Positions 47,458 to 58,963 of a DNA stretch of 64,000 nucleotides are shown one piece after another (the first letter of the stretch is position 1; each line of letters opens with the position of its first letter). The notes below the pieces were generated by a model. That model was not told the origin of the DNA. It ran no database searches and was given only the letters and a program-made list of their open reading frames with translations. The DNA comes from Punctularia strigosozonata HHB-11173 SS5 (taxonomy: Eukaryota; Basidiomycota; Agaricomycetes; Corticiales; Punctulariaceae). The translations under genes were made by a program, and so were the position numbers. The stretch spans positions 333,844-397,843 of the forward strand of contig NW_006767440.1 in the NCBI RefSeq assembly GCF_000264995.1, read 5' to 3'.

Positions 47458-50400
47458 TTACGACGGCGTGCCCTTGTTGAATCCGGGGAACGTCCAGTCT
47501 GCCGGGATTTCGAGGTAAGGGTGTTTCCTGAGTTCCGAGGCAGGGGGCCGCTCGTTCGGATCGCTGCGAGAACGGCCGATGAGCGCACGTTGAGAAAGCG
47601 CTGAATGCACACGTACATCTTGAAACATTTCAGGCGGAAGTCTTCCGCAAGGGTAGAGAGGACGACGTCTGAGGGGACCGGAGGACAGCTGTTGCTGTCT
47701 TTGGAACCGAGCTAGAGAGGGCAAATTGATCATATATATCAGCTGCCATGTCGGCCTTCGGCACGCAACCGCGACGTCGCACCTTCATGAGCGCAGCGTA
47801 CATCTGCTCGTCGGACCACGGCCTTCGCCCGGACCACATCTCGAGCACCAAACACCCGACGCTCCAGATGTCGATCTTCGTCGTGTACCGCTGGCCGTCG
47901 ACCTGCACCACCTCCGGTGCCATCCAATACAGCGTCCCGCGCAGCGCCGTCGCGGGCGAGTCCGAGTGCGTCCGCTTCGACGTCCCAAAGTCGGAGATCT
48001 TGCAGATACCGTCCTGGTCCACGAGGATGTTGTCCGCTTTGACGTCCTGTCGGGGTGGCTCATGGTTACGGCCCATCCTGGAGTACAGATAGGTGTATGT
48101 ATGCGCACCCGATGTATGATCCCTTGACCATGGAGGTATTCCAGCCCGCTCAACACCTGACCAGCGAAAGACTTCGTAGTGTTCTAATCGGGATAAATCA
48201 GCTAACGGCCGTCATCACCTGAGGATCCAACCGCGCACTTCGGGAAATCTACCGTACGTTCTTAAGGCGCTACCGATGGAACCGCCCGGCACGTATTCAA
48301 GAAATCTGTACGCCACTAGTCAGAGAATTCGCGGCCAGACCCATAGTTATCACCCACATGCTCAGAAAGTCGGGAGTCTCTTCGAATCCAAGATACTCGA
48401 CAATGTGTGGATGGTGAAGATCTTTCAGCGTGTCGCTTTCGAGTTTCAGCGCATCCATGATAGCGATCTGTCGCGAGTCGTCCTGGTCGGCGGCCGTCCG
48501 GGGCCGCTCTACCTGCTTGACGGCGATAACCTCCCCGGTGGTCGCGTTCATCGCAAGATACACACGACCGAACGTGCCCTTTCCGATTAGCTCTCCCCTG
48601 ATCCACTTGAATACGGCTGTAGTCAGATACGCGGTCAGCGGACACTCTGCATCGAGGCGCGTTCACGCACGTTTCGCGCTGGTGAGCGGGGTCGTGAGTT
48701 CGTCACGATCCGTAGGGGAGCTTACGGGTGCGACCTCCTGCACTTTGCTGCCCCACAGCTTCGTGGTCCGCCGTTGTGCCTTCTTCGTGGACGAAGACGT
48801 TGACTGCTTGCGCTCGAACGCACCGTCGAGCTTGCGCTTCCGCTCGGCGGCGACCACGCGGATGGACTTGCGCTGGCGGAATTTGGTCGTCGGCGTGACG
48901 GGCCGCGGGGGCGCCTCCGAGATGGGCGAGGCGCCGCCGGCCATCGGCTCGATGACAGGCTCGTCGAGGTTGTGTTTGGGGAAGAAGGCGTCGAGGCGGG
49001 CGTAAACGTCGTCCATCGCGGGCCTGGAGTGGCGCATCAACTCCGGGGTGACCGGGGAGGCGTCGTGACTGCGGCCACCGGATGACGGCGGTGGAAGTGA
49101 AGGGAGCTGTTTCACAGACGAAGGATCAGCTGGGGGATTCCGTGGTCGCGGGAAGACGGTGTCGTCGATGACGAGAGGCGTCAGTGGCAGGCCACGACGA
49201 GGTGTTTCCGGTTCCACAGGGGCCTGTCCGGTATCAACAGGTCGCTTGGAGTAGTCATCGGTCCTTGCCGCTGCCCTCTGCGTGCTCTTCGATGTACCCG
49301 TTGCGTTTGCCTGCGCCAACGCAGTGTCAATGTGCATGTAAGTGCGCCCTGCTTTGGACGGTGGAGTCGCAGACTCTCCCCTCATATCCAGATCGCTCTC
49401 CATGGTCGGAGAGCGTACCATGATCCTCGGGGCTAACGACATCATCGAGGTCTTTGACTTCAAAGGTGAGAATGGTAACGCCGACGCCAGGTTTCTCGAC
49501 GCCGCCACGCTGTTCGCGCCCTGCGCCGCGTCGGCGGTGTCGGCCCGGCGATGATGACTCTTGCCGGACGACAGCTTGGGGTCTTGGTCTGCCGCACGAT
49601 GCGACAGCAGGCTCTCCATGCTCCGCGCCCCCGCCCTCCGTCCAAAACTGGATGACGAAAACGGCGTACTCGAACCGGGCGAGTTGAGCAAGTCGGCCGA
49701 GGAATCCGCTCTTCGACCCAGATGCGCGCGGTAAGGGCTTGAACGCGAGCTGTCTTTGGCTGCGCTGGAGTCCTGGTGATAGTCGCTCCATCCCTTTCCA
49801 GAGCGGCGTAGCGTTAAACCATGTTCCCTGACGGGATTGTCTCGCTCCGTGTGACATATACTCAGCAGCTGCGCGTCCGTCAACGGTCCCTGCGGCGGTG
49901 CGCCATACAGAGACTGGCCGGGCTTATCCCAGTATATGCCCCACCCGTCGATCGTCAGTCCATCACCCTCAGACTGCACCGGGTCCGCGTGTATCACTCC
50001 GTCTCCGCCTCGAGGCTGCACGAGGGTGCCCAGTTTCTTGACAGCGGCTTCGAGAACTTGGACACCGGTCGTGAATTGGTGCACGTTTATCGTAGTCTCT
50101 CGGCTCCCGTCGGGGAGAGCGATTTTGAGAAGCTTTCCGCGAAGCTCTTCATAAGTCGGTTTCCTCAGGGGAGGAGTTCGAGTCTGGGCGAGCACTATGG
50201 CAGAACTCCCCTGAGGTGGGCGTCGGGGGGAGAGCGGCGCCACCACCTCGAGATGCGCAGGGAGCCTCGGTGGCGCGGGCTCGGTGAGGTCCCAAGATCG
50301 CGTCCCCGCGGCAGCTAGCTGAGCTATGGTCGGCCGTCGGGAGAAGTCTTGCTCCCAGCAGACCTGAACGGTCGTCCACAGCGCTTCGGGGATCTCCACC

Positions 50401-52056
50401 CCCCTGCAATCCTCCCTCGTAGGTCGTGCAGGCCTGTCGGCGTCTATGACGCGCAGGGCAACCGCAGTATCCTTCATGTCTGCGAACGGCGGCCGTAAGG
50501 TGTAGAGCTGGATGTATGATGCATTAAGAGATGGATCAGAGTGGCGGCGCAAAAGACACCTACCTCCAAAACAAGAAAAGCCAGGGCGTAGATATCCGTA
50601 GGTTTCGTGGGTCGACAGTGCGGCAGACCAAACTTCTCCGGAGCATGCAATTCCGGGGCCATGTATCTTGCAGTGCCGGAAGGAAAAGAATTTCTGGTGT
50701 TGGTCTCTACTGCCAGGAGGGCGAGACCGAAGTCTCCTAGGCGGGCACGACCATCGGAGTCGATCAGGATATTGGGCTGCAAGGACCAGTTACACTTATG
50801 GAAACTTTGAAGCGAAGGTGTAAAGACTGACCCCACGCAGGTCACCATGGACAACGTCAACGGAATCATGGAGGTATACTAGGCCTGCGATGATTTGCCG
50901 CAGCTTCATCCGGGCGTTAGCGAATCGCGGAGGTATGTATGAACAATGGGACGAACCAGATTTTCGATGAGAGTGCTGGAAGGTTCCTGGCGATTAAGGT
51001 ATTCTATAATATTGCCGTTGGGCATCCATGGCGATACGAGAGCAATCGCCTCTGGAAAGGTCCGCCCATCGACACCATAGAAGGGCAAGACATGCGGATG
51101 ACTCAGGTACCTCCAGAGCAACGCTTCCCGAAGAAATTCCTGTCGATACGACGCGATGAGCAAAATGCTACTTCAGCGAATGACAGCGAACCGAACTAAC
51201 CTTCAGCTCCTTGTCTCGCGAGGAGAGGTACATCCTCATGCGCTTGAGCGCAATCACTTCGTCCCGGTATCTGCCCCGGTATACGTCCGCGAAACCACCC
51301 CACCTGATGGGTTCTCGATTCTCGAGCGTGACTCCATCTAGGGCCATAGATATGGGAAGCTTGCCTGATGACTTCGATATTCTGACAGAGAGCCTCAGAA
51401 GCGCTTGTTTGAAGGAATCGGGGTCATCAGCCGGTGTCACTGGTGAGTCATCTGATTGATCGCGCGTTTCTGGTTTGAAGAGCAAGAACTAAACGTGCTA
51501 TCAGTTGAGGTGATCCGTAGACAAGGTAGTTCAGGCTCACGTTGTGAATCAGGTCTAATAATTTCTGCGCATCCTCTCCCTGAAGCGAAGCGCATTGCGA
51601 TTTGCATCGGCTACACGAAACCAGCTTCGAGAATAGACCTCGAATGGCGGCTTCATCCTGACACTCTGCTTCCCGGAAGTCGTCTTCAGCAACACCTAGA
51701 TTGCTAGCAACCTGAATTGAGATATGAGTAACGTGTTTGCCTGGTTGCGTCAGCATGGATCGCACCTCATGTAATCGAATACGATGGTCATAACTTCGAA
51801 TGAGGCTGCCTATGATGTCGCTGGGTGGCGTATCCCGAAGTAAGGAACGGAGGTCGCGGAGAGGGGAGGAAGAGCTGATGTCTGAGAGGTTTCCCGAATG
51901 GCTCCCGGCATAACTTAACAAATAATCGTACAGGTTCTGCGAACGGGAGCTAAGCGTTGTGAGAACAGATCTCAGAAAGATGTGCAGACCGGATACAAGG
52001 TGGTCGCAAGCGTCAACTTCTCCTCTGACCGGGTACCGCTGATCTCGCCGGCTTGC
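47458..52056 (-). CDS. Dual-kinase protein: TKL-like kinase fused to Ras-binding region and STE11/BCK1-type MAPKKK
   Basis: Kinase 1 (about 51.4-50.3 kb): ENREPIRWGGFADVYRGRY (Gly loop), VIALKRMRM (lysine), VVHGDLRG/PNILID (HGD in place of HRD), LGDFGLA, TARYMAPEL, TDIYALAFLVLE, LYTLRPPFAD, VCWEQDFSRRPTIAQL. The same exon runs on through a proline-rich linker into a Ras-binding-like region (YEELRGKLLKIALPDGS...TTGVQVLEAAVKKLG...EHGLTLRR, about 50153-49803) and a long Ser/Pro-rich stretch. Kinase 2 (about 48.6-47.5 kb): WIRGELIGKGTFGRVYLA, VIAVKQVE, FLEYVPGGSIGSALR, IIHRDVKADNIL, ISDFGTSK, GTLYWMAPEVV, WSVGCLVLEMWSGRRPW, ending HPYLEIPADWTFPGF. Kinase 2 looks like a MAPKKK of the cell-wall-integrity or pheromone pathway. 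The 5' end is unresolved: coding sequence is clear to about 52056, beyond which the frame closes. Confidence 0.8.
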
Positions 52057-54836
52057 CTACTGGCCTTCTCGTGGATAGGACACAAGTCCAGTACGTCCTG
52101 GCGCTCGATCGGACTGAAGATACCTTGCAAACCCGGCGCCGCCTCGCCCTTCCGTGCAGCTACAAACGGCACCCAGAGGTCAACTCCGGCGTTCTACAGA
52201 ATGCGCCACCGACAAACACACGGACATGTTATAGCCGGCTGCGCGTGCGCAGGAGTTGCCGCCCGACGGGAAGGGCCAGCCTTGTCGGGCGTGGTTGGTA
52301 TTTGAGGCAAGGGGCGCATGGTCGACTCCCGGTACGAGTAGAGGATACAACTTCAGGATAGCGGATTATGACATGCCCATCTATAGAGCGCATGGCCGGG
52401 CGAGCGCCCACGGGGTAAGGCATCCGCGAGTGCCACCGCTGCGAATTCGATGGCGCAGCCACAGCCTCTACGCTCTCAGCCTCTCTGGCTGTGACCAAGG
52501 CGACGTTCAGATCTCGCGCGATACAGCTGCTATCGAATGCATTAGTCTTCGAAACGACTGCCATGATACCGTTTTCAACTTTACATGTGCAATGATCTGC
52601 GAAGCAGCCTAGTGGGATCCGTATACTTAGAGCGTTTGGACTTCACCGTGTTCCAACGCCGGTTGTTTATGATGCTGTGGCGTCCAAAATACCCGCTATA
52701 CATTCATTTACCCGACTAGCTTGCGTCATTCAACAGCACTGTGACCGGTCCGTTCACCAACACCGCTGGCAGGCTGTGCGATGGGTGAGCGAATGACTCC
52801 AGAAGAGCTCTTTTGCCTGGCTGAAACCGCCCTACCGTCGATTCACAAGGCGACAGAACATGTAACGCATGCCTCTGACGGCAACATATTGTTCGCCGGG
52901 TGTTTCGACGCGACTTCTTCGCCATCTTTCCGCGACGCCGCCGCCAATGGTTGTTCTCCTTGGACTATTCGATGCACCCGAAGCATAAATGCAGTGCTGG
53001 GCCGAGATCGTTGCTGTCTTATCAAACAGCTCTATGCTGGTCCTCCGAATTCCGCGATCCACATCCAGAGTAACTCGTGGTCGTCCATGCATCCAGGCTG
53101 CACACAATTGGGTGCTCGGATTCACGACTGGCTGTTCTCTATTCGACGGCGCGCTTTAACCAAGCTTTGATTCAATATGCATTACATACTACAATTACAA
53201 GGATCATCCATTGAATTCCACTTCCCGAGGATAGTTCAATATAACCCAACTTCCCATCCCCTTCTCCCAAGCCAACACATCCCGTAGATTCATAAAAGTA
53301 TCCGATCCACTGTTCTAGTACTGGCGCCTCATCGCCGCAACTGGTGCTTACAATATAATCACCGACGCTGGCCCGAGTTCGATGTACATTCAGGTTGGTC
53401 CGACTCAGGAGCAACGCAGATGTGCAGACCGTTTAGGTACAGATGATAGCTTCCTATGTAGTGCGCGGAGCTTCGGGGTTTGCGCCAGAAAAGCTATAGG
53501 TCCGAAACTCGAAGGATATCTACTCACGTGATTCCGATACGGCAATGCGACTCAAGAGTCAGAGTCATTGCGACAGACCTTGGACAAGTTGATGCGAACC
53601 ACTGCAGGTCGGTGCTGGCGTCGCGGTGGTCTTCCTCTCGGTTTGTACAACAAGCTCGGGAACGAGGCAGCCCATGGGCCTCTCGCTCTTTGATCTCTCG
53701 CCTGGTTGACTGGTTGACTCGAAGAACTCGCCAGCGGACACGCGTTGGGATAGCGGTGGTTTCCATCGCTCGGGACACTGATGACACAAGTTGGACCCCA
53801 CTCATGTTCCAGAAGGCCAATCATGCGGTCATACCGAGACCTGTCATATTCTCGCTTTAGCACGACGCGAGCTTACTGCGGTTAAACTACACAAAGCTTC
53901 GATCCTCAACTATATATCGCCCGCCGGGGCTACATGTTCGACGACCGCCAGCCTGACTGAATGCCTTAAGACTCCAAATCCGCAACCTACCGTTACAGAT
54001 TCTGAGTGAGGTGCTGCAGGTCGTCGACGCCAATCGGGGTCAGTGGTACCCAAGAGGTGCGCTTGGTTCCTGTCATTTGTCCCTTGCATAGCGATGCATT
54101 GCGTTAACGCTGCGCATCGATTTAGAGACAGTGCGCTTAAGGACTCTGCGAAGTGTCTTCGCTAGCACTCTTGGGTTGTGGGCCGTAAGCCCGGTGGGGC
54201 TTGACCAAAGGTCAGGTCATGATTGGACGCTGCAATGGCAGCTCTCTTTCGCGATCTGGGAACCTTGTGTTGGGCGACGACAGGAACTACCCAAATCACA
54301 TCCAACGAAGTCCGTCTATCAAACGTATTTGCTGAGTTCTATAAACTACAGATCATCGGAATTGCCCTTTACGCTGGAGACGAGGAGCCCTGGGCCAATG
54401 GGAAGTCTGCCACCGAGTTACCTCCATCGCAACTGCGCGCGTTCCCCGTATTTTCTTGGTGAATACAGAGTCTGCCCTGCAACAGGACAGGAAATTGTAA
54501 GTATATATTGGCTGTCATGCAATGCAATCGCTTATCGTCGGCGAGTTTGCAGGGCAGGGGTCGTTGAACGATGCAGAGAATACGTCTGTGACACGCTCTC
54601 CCAGGATCGTAGCTCCGATGTAACCGACTGTTTGACTATATATTCGACGTAGAGGACCGTGGTTGTCGTGCGTGTAGATTGCAGGCTGTAAGGATACGGT
54701 GTAGCATTTTGTCCTGCATGCGAGTGGGCAGTTTGTCTCTGTACCGCCGCGCGCAACAGCGGGTCGCCGAGACCTTCGCTCGCTCTCTTCGTCTACCAGT
54801 CATTCCTTTGCCATCTCCCGGCTCGAGAGCGCAAAA
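52057..54836. other. 2.8-kb gene-poor region with possible unrecognised small coding segments
   Basis: The first exon and promoter of the dual-kinase gene should lie in the first few hundred bases. Beyond that there are only short frames without known motifs. Two patches look mildly protein-like: the minus strand at 53172-53414 (with EQWIGYFYESTGCVGLGEGDG) and the plus strand at 54131-54652, which contains a perfect GTAAGT donor at 54498 and an acceptor near 54553. Neither gives a start-to-stop model I can defend. No transposon ends, inverted repeats or tRNA were seen. The last 180 bases hold the promoter of the PHD gene. Confidence 0.4.
54131..54652 (+). other. Possible uncharacterised coding fragment
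   Basis: Several overlapping frames are open for more than 75 codons. Splicing the GTAAGT...CAG intron (about 54498-54553) joins a frame reading TESALQQDRKLAGVVERCREYVCDTLSQ and stopping at 54652. Another frame has NVFAEFYKLQIIGIALYAGDEE. I do not recognise either. It may be a small lineage-specific gene, a relic or chance. Confidence 0.2.
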
Positions 54837-57800
54837 ATGGCTTCCGTTACCGCGAATGTGCCCGCGTATATGTTGCCTGGTGTGCCAGTGACACAACCGC
54901 CCCACCTCGAGGGCGACCCGACCCTTGCGACGGAGATCCTCCCTGGCCCGCCCTCTGCCACATCTATGCAACAGGCTCTGCACAAGAGGGACCCGCGAAA
55001 ACCTTCGTCGGTCCTCTCCTATCTTCCGACGAGCGATCCTGGAACCACATATACGGGTTACGCTTACCCCGCGCCTGTGATGCCCGTCGCTGCCCCCGAA
55101 CCAGATGGCCCCCGCCGCAAGCGGGCGCGGATCGACAAGGCGTGAGTCCCCGTCCCCCTACGCGTATAGGAAAGCCACTGACGAGTCTTATGAACGTCCT
55201 TCGTGTGCGTGCATGCCGTTCCATCCTCTTTTCCTTGGGTGCACCTTGACCCTGCGCTCATTTCTCCCTCGTGCCTGTGACTGGTCTCCCCCCCGTTCAG
55301 GCTTTCACTCCGACAACAACGTGCCTCTGCACGATCGACAGCTGCGTCCGCGCTCCAGCCGCCCGCTGAGCCCGAAGAGCCTCAAGCATCAGCGTCCTTC
55401 GCTCCCGCCAGTGACGTGGTGCTCCCGACGCCACCCGAATCCGACCCGCCACGTTCCACAAGGTCCGCTGCCGCTCATAATCATAACGGGGACACCGAAG
55501 CCACAGCAGGTGCAAGCGTCAGCGGGCGGACGACGCGGAGTTCGAGGAGGGATAAGGGGAAGGGGAAGGAAAAAACCAGCGCCGCACCAGCGTTCAGGGT
55601 CAAAGAGGAGGATGTTTCTGTCAGTCTTAGCGCGCCCATCCCAATAAACCCCACGTCTCCGCGCCAGGTGAGTTTGAAGCGATCGCTGGAATCGCGCGTA
55701 TGTTCTTGATCGCCTGTTTTATGAAGGATAACGAGGATCACTGCTCGGCTTGTCGCTCAACAGGCGCCTTGATATACTGCGACGGGTGTCCCCGTGCATT
55801 CCATCTGTGGTGTCTCAATCCTCCACTAGAACCCAAGGATCTCCCCGAGGGCGACGCCCGATGGTTTTGTCCTGGATGTGCTCCTTCCCAGGTCAGTCTG
55901 AGACGCGTTCACCGCCGTAACAATCCCTGACCATCGTACAGCCGCTCCCTCAGCGCGGTCATCATGCTGGTTTCATCTCGACGTTGGTGTCCCAAGTACA
56001 GAGCTCGATTCCAACCGAGTACCAACTGCCGGAAGATATCCGTACATTCTTCAAGGACGGTGAGCGAGCACAGTTCCGACGCTGTGCACATATTGACCGG
56101 CCGTCTAGTTGCCACAGGGCCACAAGGGAACTATGTTGACAACTCGGAGGTCAAACAGCCACGCCTCAAGTACGTGATGCTCAGAGGTTTCAAGTACCGA
56201 TATTGATCTCTATCTAGCCGTCTAGGGCAGCTCGACGAGCGCGAACCCTTCCGATTAAAAGACAGGAATGGCACTCCGGTCCTCTGCTTCCAATGCGGCC
56301 TTTCCGCTCTCCCCGTTGGTTCCTCTATAAGCTCCTCCTCCTCCAAACGACCTCGCCGTTCGTCCACGAAGTTGAACAACCTGGACAAATGGCGCGCGAT
56401 AGTCTCTTGTGACTACTGTAACCTTCATTGGCATCTTGACTGCCTCGACCCCCCTCTCGCCACCATGCCATCCTACAGCAAGAAGTGGATGTGCCCCAAT
56501 CATTCCGAGCAAGTTGTCGTGAGTAATATATTGCCTATATCTCCTACCCCCGTTAAATCGCCTTCAAGCGCCCTTCTCGTCGAGTGCCGAAACACAACAA
56601 TCCGGTCGTGGAAGTCACAAAGCCAAAACAGTTCAACAACGGGAACATCGAAGTCACCCTTTCGGAGGCGCCACGCCCTCCGTTGCCCAAGGTTCCTGTC
56701 GAGGACATAATGGTTAATGGTCGGCGTTATAGGGTGCCCGAAAGAGTCATCTTGTTAGACTTCTGGGGAAGGCTCACCCAGGAGCGGGAGGACGTTCACG
56801 AAGCGCCGCGGTGAGTCATCCGAACTGAAGCTATTCCTATCAATGATCTGACCAGCATGATAGGGATCTGGATGCCATGTCGACCGTCTCGTCTCTCACG
56901 TCTCTGAGCTCTGACGACGAGGCGGAAACGCGTATGTCAAGCCCTGAGAGACAGCCGAAAAGTCGCCCTCGGTCGTTCTCCATGGAAGACATACTGGCCG
57001 CGCAGGTGCGTCCCGACTGGTTCAGGCAGCGCAAGCATCGCTCGGATACTGATGACTATGGCAAGATGCTTTGCGCTTTGCGAATCGCGTCGGCTCCAAA
57101 GCAGACAGCGTCACACAAGCCTCATTCCATGGCATCGCACAGAGATCAACCAATGCACAACGAGGCGGCACAAACCAGCGATGAACGGCGCACAACTCCG
57201 GCAACTGCACCGGAACCCGTTCAGGTGATATCCGAGCATCCGGTGAATACGAGATCATCCAAGAAGGCGAACGGTCATTTAGAGGTATATACACGAACAA
57301 ACGCGAGTAGGCGATCGCTGACATGGTCCCTAGACTCCTTCCGCCAGCGCCACCCCAGTTTCAACTTTGTCCCGTCGCATACGCAGATCCACGCGGGAAA
57401 CTGGAACACCTAATACTCCCGTTCCCCCGACCCCGACTTCAGAGTCTATGCCAGCGCCCGTGGGACGGCCGCGCAGGTCTGTAGGTACCGCGAGGGCCAA
57501 AGCGTCTGCGACGCCCCAGGTAGAAAAGAGACCTCCGGAACCCGCCATCGCCTCACCCGCCACTGCATCGTCCAACGGTACCGGAAGCAAATCAGCCAGA
57601 GCGTCGAAACCCGCCATCGTCACCTCCCCGGTGATCAAGACAGAGCCGCAAACGCAAACGATCCCCTCTCTGAAAATACGACTTCCGCGTCCCTCCGTCC
57701 CCCTCCCGCCGTCGTCGAACGGCACCGTCGGGACGTCGGCTAACGCCCACAATGGCTCCCCGACCCGCGCCGCGGCTCAGAAGACGACCGAGCCCAGATC

Positions 57801-57891
57801 TCGGCGTCCACGGCCCCAGCGTACCGAGTCGATCTCTGCCTCGACCAACACCTCAGCTTCGTCGCCTATTACCTCCTATCATCACCGTTGA
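54837..57891 (+). CDS. Double PHD-finger chromatin protein, RCO1 (Rpd3S) like
   Basis: Rco1-type proteins help the Rpd3S histone deacetylase bind methylated nucleosomes in the nucleus. The start MASVTANVPAYMLPGVPVTQPP leads to a motif KPSSVLSYLPTSDPGT and a basic RRKRARID segment. After a disordered Ser/Pro/Thr-rich region the first PHD finger reads CSACRSTGALIYCDGCPRAF...WFCPGC (C4HC3, about 55740-55880). A bridge follows (EYQLPEDIRTFFKDV, RLKDRNGTPVLCFQCG), then a second PHD finger with VSCDYCNLHWHLDCLDPPL and KKWMCPNH (about 56250-56505). After that come FNNGNIEVTLSEAP and YRVPERVILLDFWG, and a low-complexity Pro/Ser/Thr-rich tail that ends at 57891. Several introns are needed; exon limits in the tail are uncertain. 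Confidence 0.82.
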
Positions 57892-58963
57892 GTACATCGC
57901 CCACCTTCAGCTTGTCAGCGTTTCCGCGCGCACCGCAGATAGAAAAGTCGTCTTGCTCTCGCATGTTTTGTACACTCGAATTTTCTGTTGCGCAGTGTTT
58001 TTCTATGAGTTCGCGACTGATAGGCCATGCAATAGTAGCGCTTTCGGGGAGGTCGTTTTCATCCGCATCAATCGTCGACCTTTATATCTTCTCGACCTAG
58101 TAATACCCGTACTATAGCTTTTCTTCATCCATGCCTACGTCCATTGCGCGTTCCGGTTCAGATATTTGACGTGAAGATCATTCAATCGCCCGGCGTCAAA
58201 CCTGACCGCGAAGGAGATCGCGGGCGCCAATCTATGACTATAGTCTCCCGCCGGCGCTGAAAATGCGATGACGACGGCTTGAAAGGCCGGGCGAAGCTCA
58301 AGGTTACGAAAAGGGGGGGAAAATTGTGCCTTTCCATACGTAAAGATCGAGCAATTTGCATTCTGGAACGGTATGTCAATGATATACAGTAGCACAATCT
58401 TCTCCGGATACGTTGTTTTAGAATGCGTGCCGAAATTCCGAGACGCTCTGTGGAGAGTTTTTGAATCCTCACGTTGAATCATGACTGACGGTGAGCTCCA
58501 TTCCCGTGCCCGGACAGGTCGATCTTGAAGTGTGTCCTTTCACGTAACGGGAGTTCATGCAGCCCATGAAATCGCGCGCGCGGGCTGCCCTCGATGGTTG
58601 ATCAGCCCGATCCATTCGTCCTATCCTTGGGGAGTTTATATCGGCGTCTTGGCCGGGGGGTCAGAGCGCTACTCGTGCATGGTACGCGCGGAAACGCGTT
58701 CGGTGACAAATGTGACATATGACATATAATATGTGACACCTCGCGTTGATCCTTGCTCTTGCACTCGCAGTCCGCTCAAGTCTCTCATAGGGATGAGTAA
58801 TGAATCGAACAATTACGATAGAAACTCCAACGATGAGAGATTCCTGAGGCTTGGAGATTGTCGCGACCAAATTGTGCCCATCAATCCCTGCAAGCACTGG
58901 CAGTTGTTGCACCATTGTCGAAGTCGATAGCAAACCTCGATAATGTCAGCCTGACTCGGGGAA
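57892..58963. other. Spacer between convergent PHD and RPC82 genes
   Basis: About 1.07 kb without a convincing gene. Short frames on both strands lack known motifs. The 3' untranslated regions of both neighbours lie here. Confidence 0.5.

Noticed and set aside
52270-52365. tRNA-like B-box (GGTCGACTCCC) near 52320
   Set aside because: No matching A box, no acceptor-stem pairing, and the B box lacks one conserved T.
53172-53414. Minus-strand 80-codon frame with EQWIGYFYESTG
   Set aside because: Protein-like in part, but I found no start, splice partner or family; kept only as a note in the gene-poor region.
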